DNA of 64,000 bases from the NCBI GenBank assembly GCA_029721435.1, contig CM056577.1, positions 113,210,219 through 113,274,218 on the forward strand, written 5' to 3'. Made by a program: the position numbers and the translations under genes. Origin of the DNA: Gymnothorax reevesii (lineage: Eukaryota > Chordata > Actinopteri > Anguilliformes > Muraenidae). This document shows positions 1 to 10,679 of the stretch, in pieces. Positions within the stretch are counted from its first letter, which is position 1. Each line of letters opens with the position of its first letter. Under the pieces are notes generated by a model. That model was not told where the DNA came from. It ran no database searches and saw only the letters and a program-made list of their open reading frames with translations.

Positions 1-1040
1 GCCTTCATTCTCACGACCACCAAGACATTCACACCAACTGCAGGAGGAGGCTAGATCCCTTTGGGAATGCACAACGTGTATCCATTATTCTGAAAGAATA
101 CAAATGCGATAGTATCTTAGACTCTATCATTCGAGATTCAGTCACAAGTCACCAAACTGTCACATTGGCCCCTGAAAAGATGAGCAACTCGCGCGGTATC
201 ACAGTCGAGAAGACTCGATTTTGCTTCCGAGAGCCACCCGGTGTATTGCTAAAGAGAAAATATCAGCGATATATGAAAAGCCGCAGTACCCATCTCAGAC
301 TAATAGTGAGCATTATTCAGAAGTCTCCAAATTAAAGATTAACACCGAGACAGGAAAGACAAACGCGAAGATTCTTCTGCGCAAGCATTAATTTATAACG
401 GATACCAGCGGTGCTGTCAGAAAGCGCATCCCTTTAAACCTAGCTACTACACCTTGTCTGCAGGTGCATGGTATACAGTAGACAGATTTTGCTGTGTTGC
501 AATGTGTTCTAATATTTGTTTAAATGTTTGCTTTTCTTTTGACAGATATTGGACAGCTTGGAGCGCTTTGTCTCTGGCGACAGGAAATTCAATTCAAGAC
601 TAATGTATAGCTCCAGAATATATTTTACCATTGAGTAAGGGGAACTTTAATTAAATAGGCGCCACATTGTATCGGACATTTTAATAATATAAAGTTTATA
701 CTTGCATTTCTAAGACATTGAAATAAGAAAGCAGATAAAAAAATAAAGTGATAATGCTGCTGACGGGAAATTTCCTCAATCAATTTTTCATCATTAGTTG
801 GAGCATACTATAACGTTGCAATTTGCTTATACTTCAGGAAACTTTGCACAATGTCAGTCAGTTCAATTTCAACTGATACTTTTTATATGTAGGCTACTGC
901 CTAAGAACAATGGATACTTGACAATAAAAGCTAGGAATTTGAGCAAGCGTTTTTGTCTATGCGCCCATATTATTTGCCTTTAAATTTGAACATACATGCC
1001 TTTAATTGATAATGTCTCATTAGATAAATGTCTGAATCAA

Positions 1041-1273
1041 TCATTTTGCAACTGCGCAAAAATAGATTTAGTCATTTCGGAACTGAAAGGTCCAAGACGA
1101 CACTTCAGCACTTGGAAAATGGTAAGCTTGGCAAAAACAAGACAGTTGTGAATTTCAGCTGTGACGACTTTGTCAGTCATTTTGTTCCATTATGTAATTA
1201 TTATCAGAGAATGGTTAATTGATGGTAATATCTGGATGTGCCTAAGCAGATAACGCTTAACATAAAGAGCATT
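1041..1273 (-). pseudogene. Decayed second U4 promoter and RNA 5' end
   Basis: Three signals of the intact U4 gene recur in the same order and nearly the same spacing. First, an RNA-start-like stretch ending at 1063 reads ATTTTTGCGCAGTTGC on the minus strand, against ATCTTTGCGCAGTGGC in U4. Second, the decamer AAAATGGTAA of the PSE is 53-62 bases upstream (52-61 in the real gene). Third, GAGCATT of the distal site is 204 bases upstream (219 in the real gene) and is followed by a hairpin. The RNA body is not recognisable as U4 and no Sm site or 3' stem is seen. Equivalent start points lie at 3358, 5579, 7800, 10021, 12238, 14459, 16680, 18901, 21118, 23339, 25560, 27781, 30002, 32223, 34444, 36665, 38886, 41107, 43328, 45549, 47770, 49992, 55218, 57439, 59661 and 61882. 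Chance similarity cannot be excluded. Confidence 0.45.
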
Positions 1274-1284
1274 GCTGAAAATCC

Positions 1285-1309
1285 ACAGGGGTCCGCTTTT
1301 GACCCCTGT
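1285..1309. repeat. Perfect 9-bp inverted repeat in the spacer
   Basis: ACAGGGGTC and GACCCCTGT flank a 7-base loop. It lies just beyond the decayed second distal element at 1267, in the same relative place as the hairpin at 2039-2060 occupies beside the intact one. It is kept in nearly all units. Units 24 and 26 have one change in the left arm (CGGGGGTC). Confidence 0.6.
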
Positions 1310-1441
1310 CATTGCCCCGAGTGTTAAAGACAAGAACAATCAGTTGTGAAGGTTCGGCTGCGTGTGGAACCGTACGCGGCTCTTGGTCCATCATTTTTCA
1401 AAGACCTCTCCCAGGTTATTCTGCAATTTTTAAGGCCTGTT

Positions 1442-1589
1442 ACCAAATTGTTTCACAGATTCATTACATTTGCTATGCATTCATTTGCCTGTATTTAAAC
1501 AACCAGAAAAAATTGACCAAATTGTTTCACAGATTCGTTACATTTGCTATGCATTCATTTGCCTGTATTTAAACAACCAGAAAAAATTG
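1442..1589. repeat. 74-bp tandem duplication unique to unit 1
   Basis: Bases 1442-1515 are repeated at 1516-1589 with one visible difference (CATTACA against CGTTACA). All other units carry this segment once. It lies just left of the U4 3' end, in the presumed transcript-termination flank, and fully explains why unit 1 is 74 bp longer. Confidence 0.95.
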
Positions 1590-1625
1590 ACCAGTAGTCA
1601 CTGCTAAATCCAGAAGAACAATTCT

Positions 1626-1640
1626 TCATTAATTTAATAC
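1626..1640 (-). terminator. Candidate snRNA 3' box of U4 copy 1
   Basis: Read on the minus strand, 10 nt past the RNA 3' end, is GTATTAAATTAATGA. It loosely fits the vertebrate snRNA 3' box (GTTT, short gap, AAA, then a purine-rich AGA end), which directs Integrator-dependent 3' formation. The spacing is right but the match is partial. The same stretch lies 11-25 bases left of nearly every U4 copy, with single changes in a few. Confidence 0.45.
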
Positions 1641-1650
1641 GACATATATA

Positions 1651-1795
1651 GCAGTCCCCGAAGAGTCTGTCAAAAATTGCCAAATCTGCTGATATTTCAA
1701 GCTGATCCAGCGGGGTATTGGGTTAAGTTTTCAACCAGCAATAATCGCGCCTCGGTTACACCTCATGGGCTACGATACTGCCACTGCGCAAAGAT
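1651..1795 (-). ncRNA. U4 spliceosomal snRNA variant, copy 1
   Basis: U4 pairs with U6 in the U4/U6.U5 tri-snRNP and is displaced by Brr2 when the spliceosome is activated. The minus strand gives a 145-nt RNA that aligns without gaps to human U4 as I recall it. The 5' stem II strand (TTTGCGCAGTGGC, about 4-16) is present. A kink-turn stem-loop (20-53) keeps U31-G32-A33 and G43-A44. Next come a stem I strand at 56-62, the TTGAAAACTT linker, CCCAATACCCCGC, an Sm site AATTTTTG (118-125), and a 3' stem with a TTCG loop. Differences from human include A60G and A61G, and both strands of the central hairpin. Copy 1 has U130A, an A-A mismatch in the 3' stem. The promoter lies at 1837-1856 and 2010-2028. 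Whether this copy is expressed is unknown. Confidence 0.93.
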
Positions 1796-1836
1796 AAGTT
1801 CGATTAATTAAAAGGGAATGGCCCAGCCGAGCCCAT

Positions 1837-1856
1837 CAATTTTTTCAAAATGGTAA
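1837..1856 (-). promoter_or_regulatory. PSE-like element of U4 copy 1
   Basis: On the minus strand this reads TTACCATTTTGAAAAAATTG, at -42 to -61 from the U4 5' end. It fits the vertebrate proximal sequence element (TCACC-type start followed by a TGAAA-type half), which SNAPc binds to position RNA polymerase II. There is no TATA box at -25 to -30, as expected for a Pol II rather than a Pol III snRNA gene. The element is unchanged in all copies I read except copy 12, which has one substitution. Confidence 0.8.
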
Positions 1857-2009
1857 TCTTTTTTGCAAAATTTGTTAAAAATATATGTCACCTATCTAGT
1901 GACTACACAACAAAACCATGCAACCCTTAACATATGATTTTTGAAGCAATCAATTTCATTTCAAAAGTGGAACGGTAGCCTCGCCAACTATTTAAAAAAA
2001 AATTGGAAA

Positions 2010-2028
2010 CACGGAGCATTCTGGGTAA
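2010..2028 (-). promoter_or_regulatory. Distal element: ZNF143/Staf-type site of U4 copy 1
   Basis: On the minus strand this reads TTACCCAGAATGCTCCGTG. It closely matches the Staf/ZNF143 consensus (YYWCCCRNMATSCMYYRCR), including the CCC and ATGC cores. It lies at -215 to -233, the usual place for the distal sequence element of vertebrate snRNA genes. A perfect 8-bp hairpin adjoins it at 2039-2060. The same site stands upstream of every U4 copy. It differs by one base outside the core in copies 15, 18, 22 and 23, and inside the core in copy 26. Confidence 0.8.
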
Positions 2029-2038
2029 TAAAGGTGAG

Positions 2039-2060
2039 GGTTCCACCTTTGTGTGGAACC
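2039..2060. repeat. Perfect inverted repeat beside the distal element
   Basis: GGTTCCAC and GTGGAACC flank a 6-base loop, directly distal to the ZNF143-type site. The same hairpin occurs in every unit at the same offset, about 244-265 bases upstream of the U4 start. It could be a dimeric protein-binding site or part of the distal enhancer. No specific factor can be assigned from sequence. Confidence 0.6.
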
Positions 2061-3871
2061 ACCGGCCCTTTACTGCTCCCGATTTACACACCCGGGCACA
2101 TTTCCTGAAAAATACTGATTCAGCAGTATGTAGGCTACTATCCAATTGCATAGTCAGTTCAAACATTGAAAATGTACTCACTTTGGATTTGTGATGATAA
2201 GAATTCCACATTTCCGAAAAGAAATAGAAAAATCATCGGTGCTTCATTCAACTTATGACTCAAATCCCCGCACCATTCATTATAAGGGATCAATGGCCTT
2301 CATTCTCACGACCACCAAGACATTCACACCAACTGCAGGAGGAGGCTAGATCCCTTTGGGAATGCACAACGTGTATCCATTATTCTGAAAGAATACAAAT
2401 GCGATAGTATCTTAGACTCAATCATTCGCGATTCAGTCACAAGTCACCAAACTGTCACATTGGCCCCTGAAAAGATGAGCAACTCGCGCGGTATCACAGT
2501 CGAGAAGACTCGATTTTGCTTCCGAGAGCCACCCGGTGTATTGCTAAAGAGAAAATATCAGCGATATATGAAAAGCCGCAGTACCCATCTCAGACTAATA
2601 GTGAGCATTATTCAGAAGTCTCCAAATTAAAGATTAACACCGAGACAGGAAAGACAAGCGCGAAGATTCTTCTGCGCAAGCATTAATTTATAACGGATAC
2701 CAGCGGTGCTGTCAGAAAGCGCATCCCTTTAAACCTAGCTACTACACCTTGTCTGCAGGTGCATGGTATACAGTAGACAGATTTTGCTGTGTTGCAATGT
2801 GTTCTAATATTTGTTTAAATGTTTGCTTTTCTTTTGACAGATATTGTACAGCTTGGAGCGCTTTGTCTCTGGCGACAGGAAATTCAATTCAAGACAAATG
2901 TATAGCTCCAGAATATATTTTACCATTGAGTAAGGGGAACTTTAATTAAATAGGCGCCACATTGTATCGGACATTTTAATAATATAAAGTTTATACTTGC
3001 ATTTCTAAGACATTGAAATAAGTAAGCAAATAAATAAATAAAGTGATAATGCTGCTGACGGCAAATTTCCTCAATCAATTTTTCATCATTAGTTGGAGCA
3101 TACTATAACGTTGCAATTTGCTTATACTTCAGGAAACTTTGCACAATGTCAGTCAGTTCAATTTCAACTGATACTTTTTATATGTAGGCTACTGCCTAAG
3201 AACAATGGATACTTGACAATAAAAGCTAGGAATTTGAGCAAGCGTTTTTGTCTATGCGCCCATATTATTTGCCTTTAAATTTGAACATACATGCCTTTAA
3301 TTGATAATGTCTCATTAGATAAATGTCTGAATCAATCATTTTGCAACTGCGCAAAAATAGATTTAGTCATTTCGGAACTGAAAGGTCCAAGACGACACTT
3401 CAGCACTTGGAAAATGGTAAGCTTGGCAAAAACAAGACAGTTGTGAATTTCAGCTGTGACGACTTTGTCAGTCATTTTGTTCCATTATGTAATTATTATC
3501 AGAGAATGGTTAATTGATGGTAATATCTGGATGTGCCTAAGCAGATAACGCTTAACATAAAGAGCATTGCTGAAAATCCACAGGGGTCCGCTTTTGACCC
3601 CTGTCATTGCCCCGAGTGTTAAAGACAAGAACAATCAGTTGTGAAGGTTCGGCTGCGTGTGGAACCGTACGCGGCTCTTGGTCCATCATTTTTCAAAGAC
3701 CTCTCCCAGGTTATTCTGCAATTTTTAAGGCCTGTTACCAAATTGTTTCACAGATTCATTACATTTGCTATGCATTCATTTGCCTGTATTTAAACAACCA
3801 GAAAAAATTGATCAGTAATCACTGCTAAATCCAGAAGGACAATTCTTCAGTAATTTAATACGACATATATA

Positions 3872-4016
3872 GCAGTCCCCGAAGAGACTGTCAAAAATTG
3901 CCAAATCTGCTGATATTTCAAGCTGATCCAGCGGGATATTGGGTCAAGTTTTCAACCAGCAATAATCGCGCCTCGGTTACATCTCATGGGCTACGATACT
4001 GCCACTGCGCAAAGAT
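3872..4016 (-). ncRNA. U4 snRNA variant, copy 2
   Basis: PSE at 4058-4077 and ZNF143-type site at 4231-4249 are intact. Relative to the array consensus it carries G35A, which breaks a G-C pair in the loop-side stem of the kink-turn hairpin, plus A72G and C81U in the single-stranded linker before the central hairpin. The Sm site and the fully paired 3' stem are kept. The kink-turn change could weaken 15.5K or Prp31 binding. Confidence 0.9.
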
Positions 4017-6092
4017 AAGTTCGATTAATTAAAAGGGAATGGCCCAGCCGAGCCCATCAATTTTTTCAAAATGGTAATCTTTTTTGCAAAATTTGTTAAA
4101 AATATATGTCACCTATCTAGTGACTACACAACAAAACCATGCAACCCTTAACATATGATTTTTGAAGCAATCAATTTCATTTCAAAAGTGGAACGGTAGC
4201 CTCGCCAACTATTTAAAAAAAAATTGGAAACACGGAGCATTCTGGGTAATAAAGGTGAGGGTTCCACCTTTGTGTGGAACCACCGGCGCTTTACTGCTCC
4301 CGATTTACACACCCGGGCACATTTCCTGAAAAATACTGATTCAGCAGTATGTAGGCTACTATCCAATTGCATAGTCAGTTCAAACATTGAAAATGTACTC
4401 ACTTTGGATTTGTGATGATAAGAATTCCACATTTCCGAAAAGAAATAGAAAAATCATCGGTGCTTCATTCAACTTATGACTCAAATCCCCGCACCATTCA
4501 TTATAAGGGATCAATGGCCTTCATTCTCACGACCACCAAGACATTCACACCAACTGCAGGAGGAGGCTAGATCCCTTTGGGAATGCACAACGTGTATCCA
4601 TTATTCTGAAAGAATACAAATGCGATAGTATCTTAGACTCAATCATTCGCGATTCAGTCACAAGTCACCAAACTGTCACATTGGCCCCTGAAAAGATGAG
4701 CAACTCGCGCGGTATCACAGTCGAGAAGACTCGATTTTGCTTCCGAGAGCCACCCGGTGTATTGCTAAAGAGAAAATATCAGCGATATATGAAAAGCCGC
4801 AGTACCCATCTCAGACTAATAGTGAGCATTATTCAGAAGTCTCCAAATTAAAGATTAACACCGAGACAGGAAAGACAAGCGCGAAGATTCTTCTGCGCAA
4901 GCATTAATTTATAACGGATACCAGCGGTGCTGTCAGAAAGCGCATCCCTTTAAACCTAGCTACTACACCTTGTCTGCAGGTGCATGGTATACAGTAGACA
5001 GATTTTGCTGTGTTGCAATGTGTTCTAATATTTGTTTAAATGTTTGCTTTTCTTTTGACAGATATTGTACAGCTTGGAGCGCTTTGTCTCTGGCGACAGG
5101 AAATTCAATTCAAGACAAATGTATAGCTCCAGAATATATTTTACCATTGAGTAAGGGGAACTTTAATTAAATAGGCGCCACATTGTATCGGACATTTTAA
5201 TAATATAAAGTTTATACTTGCATTTCTAAGACATTGAAATAAGTAAGCAAATAAATAAATAAAGTGATAATGCTGCTGACGGCAAATTTCCTCAATCAAT
5301 TTTTCATCATTAGTTGGAGCATACTATAACGTTGCAATTTGCTTATACTTCAGGAAACTTTGCACAATGTCAGTCAGTTCAATTTCAACTGATACTTTTT
5401 ATATGTAGGCTACTGCCTAAGAACAATGGATACTTGACAATAAAAGCTAGGAATTTGAGCAAGCGTTTTTGTCTATGCGCCCATATTATTTGCCTTTAAA
5501 TTTGAACATACATGCCTTTAATTGATAATGTCTCATTAGATAAATGTCTGAATCAATCATTTTGCAACTGCGCAAAAATAGATTTAGTCATTTCGGAACT
5601 GAAAGGTCCAAGACGACACTTCAGCACTTGGAAAATGGTAAGCTTGGCAAAAACAAGACAGTTGTGAATTTCAGCTGTGACGACTTTGTCAGTCATTTTG
5701 TTCCATTATGTAATTATTATCAGAGAATGGTTAATTGATGGTAATATCTGGATGTGCCTAAGCAGATAACGCTTAACATAAAGAGCATTGCTGAAAATCC
5801 ACAGGGGTCCGCTTTTGACCCCTGTCATTGCCCCGAGTGTTAAAGACAAGAACAATCAGTTGTGAAGGTTCGGCTGCGTGTGGAACCGTACGCGGCTCTT
5901 GGTCCATCATTTTTCAAAGACCTCTCCCAGGTTATTCTGCAATTTTTAAGGCCTGTTACCAAATTGTTTCACAGATTCATTACATTTGCTATGCATTCAT
6001 TTGCCTGTATTTAAACAACCAGAAAAAATTGATCAGTAATCACTGCTAAATCCAGAAGGACAGTTCTTCATTAATTTAATACGACATATATA

Positions 6093-6237
6093 GCTGTTCC
6101 CGAAGAGACTGTCAAAAATTGCCAAATCTTCTGATATTTCAAGCTGATTCAGCGGGGTATTGGGTTAAATTTTCAACCAGCAACAATCGCGCCTCGGTTA
6201 CACCTCATGGGCTACGATACTGCCACTGCGCAAAGAT
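6093..6237 (-). ncRNA. U4 snRNA variant, copy 3
   Basis: PSE 6279-6298, ZNF143-type site 6452-6470. Changes from consensus are A54G, C69U, G89A, C108A, G140A and U143A. The last two break two pairs in the 3' terminal stem, and C69U falls in the normally conserved linker after stem I. The Sm site is intact. By eye it is identical to copy 7, 8,880 bp away. The number of changes suggests relaxed constraint or a distinct subtype. Confidence 0.88.
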
Positions 6238-8313
6238 AAGTTCGATTAATTAAAAGGGAATGGCCCAGCCGAGCCCATCAATTTTTTCAAAATGGTAATC
6301 TTTTTTGCAAAATTTGTTAAAAATATATGTCACCTATCTAGTGACTACACAACAAAACCATGCAACCCTTAACATATGATTTTTGAAGCAATCAATTTCA
6401 TTTCAAAAGTGGAACGGTAGCCTCGCCAACTATTTAAAAAAAAATTGGAAACACGGAGCATTCTGGGTAATAAAGGTGAGGGTTCCACCTTTGTGTGGAA
6501 CCACCGGCCCTTTACTGCTCCCGATTTACACACCCGGGCACATTTCCTGAAAAATACTGATTCAGCAGTATGTAGGCTACTATCCAATTGCATAGTCAGT
6601 TCAAACATTGAAAATGTACTCACTTTGGATTTGTGATGATAAGAATTCCACATTTCCGAAAAGAAATAGAAAAATCATCGGTGCTTCATTCAACTTATGA
6701 CTCAAATCCCCGCACCATTCATTATAAGGGATCAATGGCCTTCATTCTCACGACCACCAAGACATTCACACCAACTGCAGGAGGAGGCTAGATCCCTTTG
6801 GGAATGCACAACGTGTATCCATTATTCTGAAAGAATACAAATGCGATAGTATCTTAGACTCAATCATTCGCGATTCAGTCACAAGTCACCAAACTGTCAC
6901 ATTGGCCCCTGAAAAGATGAGCAACTCGCGCGGTATCACAGTCGAGAAGACTCGATTTTGCTTCCGAGAGCCACCCGGTGTATTGCTAAAGAGAAAATAT
7001 CAGCGATATATGAAAAGCCGCAGTACCCATCTCAGACTAATAGTGAGCATTATTCAGAAGTCTCCAAATTAAAGATTAACACCGAGACAGGAAAGACAAG
7101 CGCGAAGATTCTTCTGCGCAAGCATTAATTTATAACGGATACCAGCGGTGCTGTCAGAAAGCGCATCCCTTTAAACCTAGCTACTACACCTTGTCTGCAG
7201 GTGCATGGTATACAGTAGACAGATTTTGCTGTGTTGCAATGTGTTCTAATATTTGTTTAAATGTTTGCTTTTCTTTTGACAGATATTGTACAGCTTGGAG
7301 CGCTTTGTCTCTGGCGACAGGAAATTCAATTCAAGACAAATGTATAGCTCCAGAATATATTTTACCATTGAGTAAGGGGAACTTTAATTAAATAGGCGCC
7401 ACATTGTATCGGACATTTTAATAATATAAAGTTTATACTTGCATTTCTAAGACATTGAAATAAGTAAGCAAATAAATAAATAAAGTGATAATGCTGCTGA
7501 CGGCAAATTTCCTCAATCAATTTTTCATCATTAGTTGGAGCATACTATAACGTTGCAATTTGCTTATACTTCAGGAAACTTTGCACAATGTCAGTCAGTT
7601 CAATTTCAACTGATACTTTTTATATGTAGGCTACTGCCTAAGAACAATGGATACTTGACAATAAAAGCTAGGAATTTGAGCAAGCGTTTTTGTCTATGCG
7701 CCCATATTATTTGCCTTTAAATTTGAACATACATGCCTTTAATTGATAATGTCTCATTAGATAAATGTCTGAATCAATCATTTTGCAACTGCGCAAAAAT
7801 AGATTTAGTCATTTCGGAACTGAAAGGTCCAAGACGACACTTCAGCACTTGGAAAATGGTAAGCTTGGCAAAAACAAGACAGTTGTGAATTTCAGCTGTG
7901 ACGACTTTGTCAGTCATTTTGTTCCATTATGTAATTATTATCAGAGAATGGTTAATTGACGGTAATATCTGGATGTGCCTAAGCAGATAACGCTTAACAT
8001 AAAGAGCATTGCTGAAAATCCACAGGGGTCCGCTTTTGACCCCTGTCATTGCCCCGAGTGTTAAAGACAAGAACAATCAGTTGTGAAGGTTCGGCTGCGT
8101 GTGGAACCGTACGCAGCTCTTGGTCCATCATTTTTCAAAGACCTCTCCCAGGTTATTCTGCAATTTTTAAGGCCTGTTACCAAATTGTTTCACAGATTCA
8201 TTACATTTGCTATGCATTCATTTGCCTGTATTTAAACAACCAGAAAAAATTGATCAGTAATCACTGCTAAATCCAGAAGGACAGTTCTTCATTAATTTAA
8301 TACGACATATATA

Positions 8314-8458
8314 GCAGTTCCCGAAGAGACTGTCAAAAATTGCCAAATCTTCTGATATTTCAAGCTGATTCAGCGGGGTATTGGGTTAAATTTTCAACCA
8401 GCAACAATCGCGCCTCGGTTACACCTCATGGGCTACGATACTGCCACTGCGCAAAGAT
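8314..8458 (-). ncRNA. U4 snRNA variant, copy 4
   Basis: PSE 8500-8519, ZNF143-type site 8673-8691. It belongs to the same subtype as copy 3 (A54G, C69U, G89A, C108A) and has G140A, but keeps U143, so its 3' stem is less damaged. The Sm site is intact. By eye it is identical to copy 8. Confidence 0.88.
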
Positions 8459-10534
8459 AAGTTCGATTAATTAAAAGGGAATGGCCCAGCCGAGCCCATC
8501 AATTTTTTCAAAATGGTAATCTTTTTTGCAAAATTTGTTAAAAATATATGTCACCTATCTAGTGACTACACAACAAAACCATGCAACCCTTAACATATGA
8601 TTTTTGAAGCAATCAATTTCATTTCAAAAGTGGAACGGTAGCCTCGCCAACTATTTAAAAAAAAATTGGAAACACGGAGCATTCTGGGTAATAAAGGTGA
8701 GGGTTCCACCTTTGTGTGGAACCACCGGCGCTTTACTGCTCCCGATTTACACACCCGGGCACATTACCTGAAAAATACTGATTCAGCAGTATGTAGGCTA
8801 CTATCCAATTGCATAGTCAGTTCAAACATTGAAAATGTACTCACTTTGGATTTGTGATGATAAGAATTCCACATTTCCGAAAAGAAATAGAAAAATCATC
8901 GGTGCTTCATTCAACTTATGACTCAAATCCCCGCACCATTCATTATAAGGGATCAATGGCCTTCATTCTCACGACCACCAAGACATTCACACCAACTGCA
9001 GGAGGAGGCTAGATCCCTTTGGGAATGCACAACGTGTATCCATTATTCTGAAAGAATACAAATGCGATAGTATCTTAGACTCAATCATTCGCGATTCAGT
9101 CACAAGTCACCAAACTGTCACATTGGCCCCTGAAAAGATGAGCAACTCGCGCGGTATCACAGTCGAGAAGACTCGATTTTGCTTCCGAGAGCCACCCGGT
9201 GTATTGCTAAAGAGAAAATATCAGCGATATATGAAAAGCCGCAGTACCCATCTCAGACTAATAGTGAGCATTATTCAGAAGTCTCCAAATTAAAGATTAA
9301 CACCGAGACAGGAAAGACAAGCGCGAAGATTCTGCTGCGCAAGCATTAATTTATAACGGATACCAGCGGTGCTGTCAGAAAGCGCATCCCTTTAAACCTA
9401 GCTACTACACCTTGTCTGCAGGTGCATGGTATACAGTAGACAGATTTTGCTGTGTTGCAATGTGTTCTAATATTTGTTTAAATGTTTGCTTTTCTTTTGA
9501 CAGATATTGTACAGCTTGGAGCGCTTTGTCTCTGGCGACAGGAAATTCAATTCAAGACAAATGTATAGCTCCAGAATATATTTTACCATTGAGTAAGGGG
9601 AACTTTAATTAAATAGGCGCCACATTGTATCGGACATTTTAATAATATAAAGTTTATACTTGCATTTCTAAGACATTGAAATAAGTAAGCAAATAAATAA
9701 ATAAAGTGATAATGCTGCTGACGGCAAATTTCCTCAATCAATTTTTCATCATTAGTTGGAGCATACTATAACGTTGCAATTTGCTTATACTTCAGGAAAC
9801 TTTGCACAATGTCAGTCAGTTCAATTTCAACTGATACTTTTTATATGTAGGCTACTGCCTAAGAACAATGGATACTTGACAATAAAAGCTAGGAATTTGA
9901 GCAAGCGTTTTTGTCTATGCGCCCATATTATTTGCCTTTAAATTTGAACACACATGCCTTTAATTGATAATGTCTCATTAGATAAATGTCTGAATCAATC
10001 ATTTTGCAACTGCGCAAAAATAGATTTAGTCATTTCGGAACTGAAAGGTCCAAGACGACACTTCAGCACTTGGAAAATGGTAAGCTTGGCAAAAACAAGA
10101 CAGTTGTGAATTTCAGCTGTGACGACTTTGTCAGTCATTTTGTTCCATTATGTAATTATTATCAGAGAATGGTTAATTGATGGTAATATCTGGATGTGCC
10201 TAAGCAGATAACGCTTAACATAAAGAGCATTGCTGAAAATCCACAGGGGTCCGCTTTTGACCCCTGTCATTGCCCCGAGTGTTAAAGACAAGAACAATCA
10301 GTTGTGAAGGTTCGGCTGCGTGTGGAACCGTACGCGGCTCTTGGTCCATCATTTTTCAAAGACCTCTCCCAGGTTATTCTGCAATTTTTAAGGCCTGTTA
10401 CCAAATTGTTTCACAGATTCATTACATTTGCTATGCATTCATTTGCCTGTATTTAAACAACCAGAAAAAATTGACCAGTAATTACTGCTAAATCCAGAAG
10501 GTCAATTCTTCATTAATTTAATACGACATATATA

Positions 10535-10679
10535 GCAGTCCCCGAAGAGTCTGTCAATAATTGCCAAATCTGCTGATATTTCAAGCTGATCCAGCGGGGT
10601 ATTGGGTTAAGTTTTCAACCAGCAATTATCGCGCCTCGGTTACACCTCATGGGCTACGATACTGCCACTGCGCAAAGAT
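10535..10679 (-). ncRNA. U4 snRNA variant, copy 5 (altered Sm site)
   Basis: PSE 10721-10740, ZNF143-type site 10894-10912. U122A turns the Sm site AATTTTTG into AATTATTG, interrupting the U-run that binds the Sm ring. It also has U53A at the base of the 5' stem-loop and U130A in the 3' stem. Sm assembly is needed for snRNA stability and cap hypermethylation, so this copy is a likely pseudogene. Copy 9 repeats it. Confidence 0.85.

Larger units (their letters stand above)
1..1650. other. Non-coding spacer of the unit (described once, on unit 1)
   Basis: This is the spacer left of the U4 gene, repeated in every unit. I find no protein gene, tRNA, 5S rRNA or second intact snRNA in it. Visible structure includes a near-palindrome of GCGC-flanked GAAGA/TTCTTC near 370-390, a short AAAT microsatellite near 738-750 that accounts for 4-bp length changes between units, a decayed copy of the U4 promoter and RNA 5' end at about 1041-1273, and a perfect hairpin at 1285-1309. 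Short open frames of 61-86 codons occur but start on non-ATG codons in part, have no recognisable motif, and are conserved only as much as the surrounding DNA. In units 1 and 20 one of them is closed by a stop. Confidence 0.8.

Noticed and set aside
1651..1795. U4atac rather than U4
   Set aside because: The sequence aligns gap-free to major U4, including the CCCAATACCCCGC and GAGGCGCGATTATTGC stretches. U4atac has a different 5' end and middle.
2145..2155. Octamer-like CAATTGCAT (7 of 8 to ATTTGCAT) as part of the distal element
   Set aside because: It lies about 350 bases upstream, outside the usual distal-element position, and one mismatch is easily met by chance.
798..2211. Short open frames of 61-102 codons recurring in every unit (for example at 798-983, 1028-1222, 1312-1572, 2003-2194 and minus 1927-2211)
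   Set aside because: They are short, often lack an ATG start, have no motif, overlap each other and the U4 promoter, and are conserved no better than non-coding DNA. Some are closed by stops in certain units.
1..2295. Other RNA genes in the unit (5S rRNA, tRNA, U1, U2, U5, U6, U7, 7SK, miR-430 type)
   Set aside because: I looked for their diagnostic motifs on both strands and found none beyond chance short matches, such as a GGTTCGG stretch that is not a tRNA B box.
2761..2850. Splice-like signals in the unit spacer (TTTGCTTTTCTTTTGACAG near 2821-2840; AATGGTAAGC near 3415)
   Set aside because: Single acceptor-like and donor-like words without exons, coding frame or supporting context; expected by chance in AT-rich DNA.
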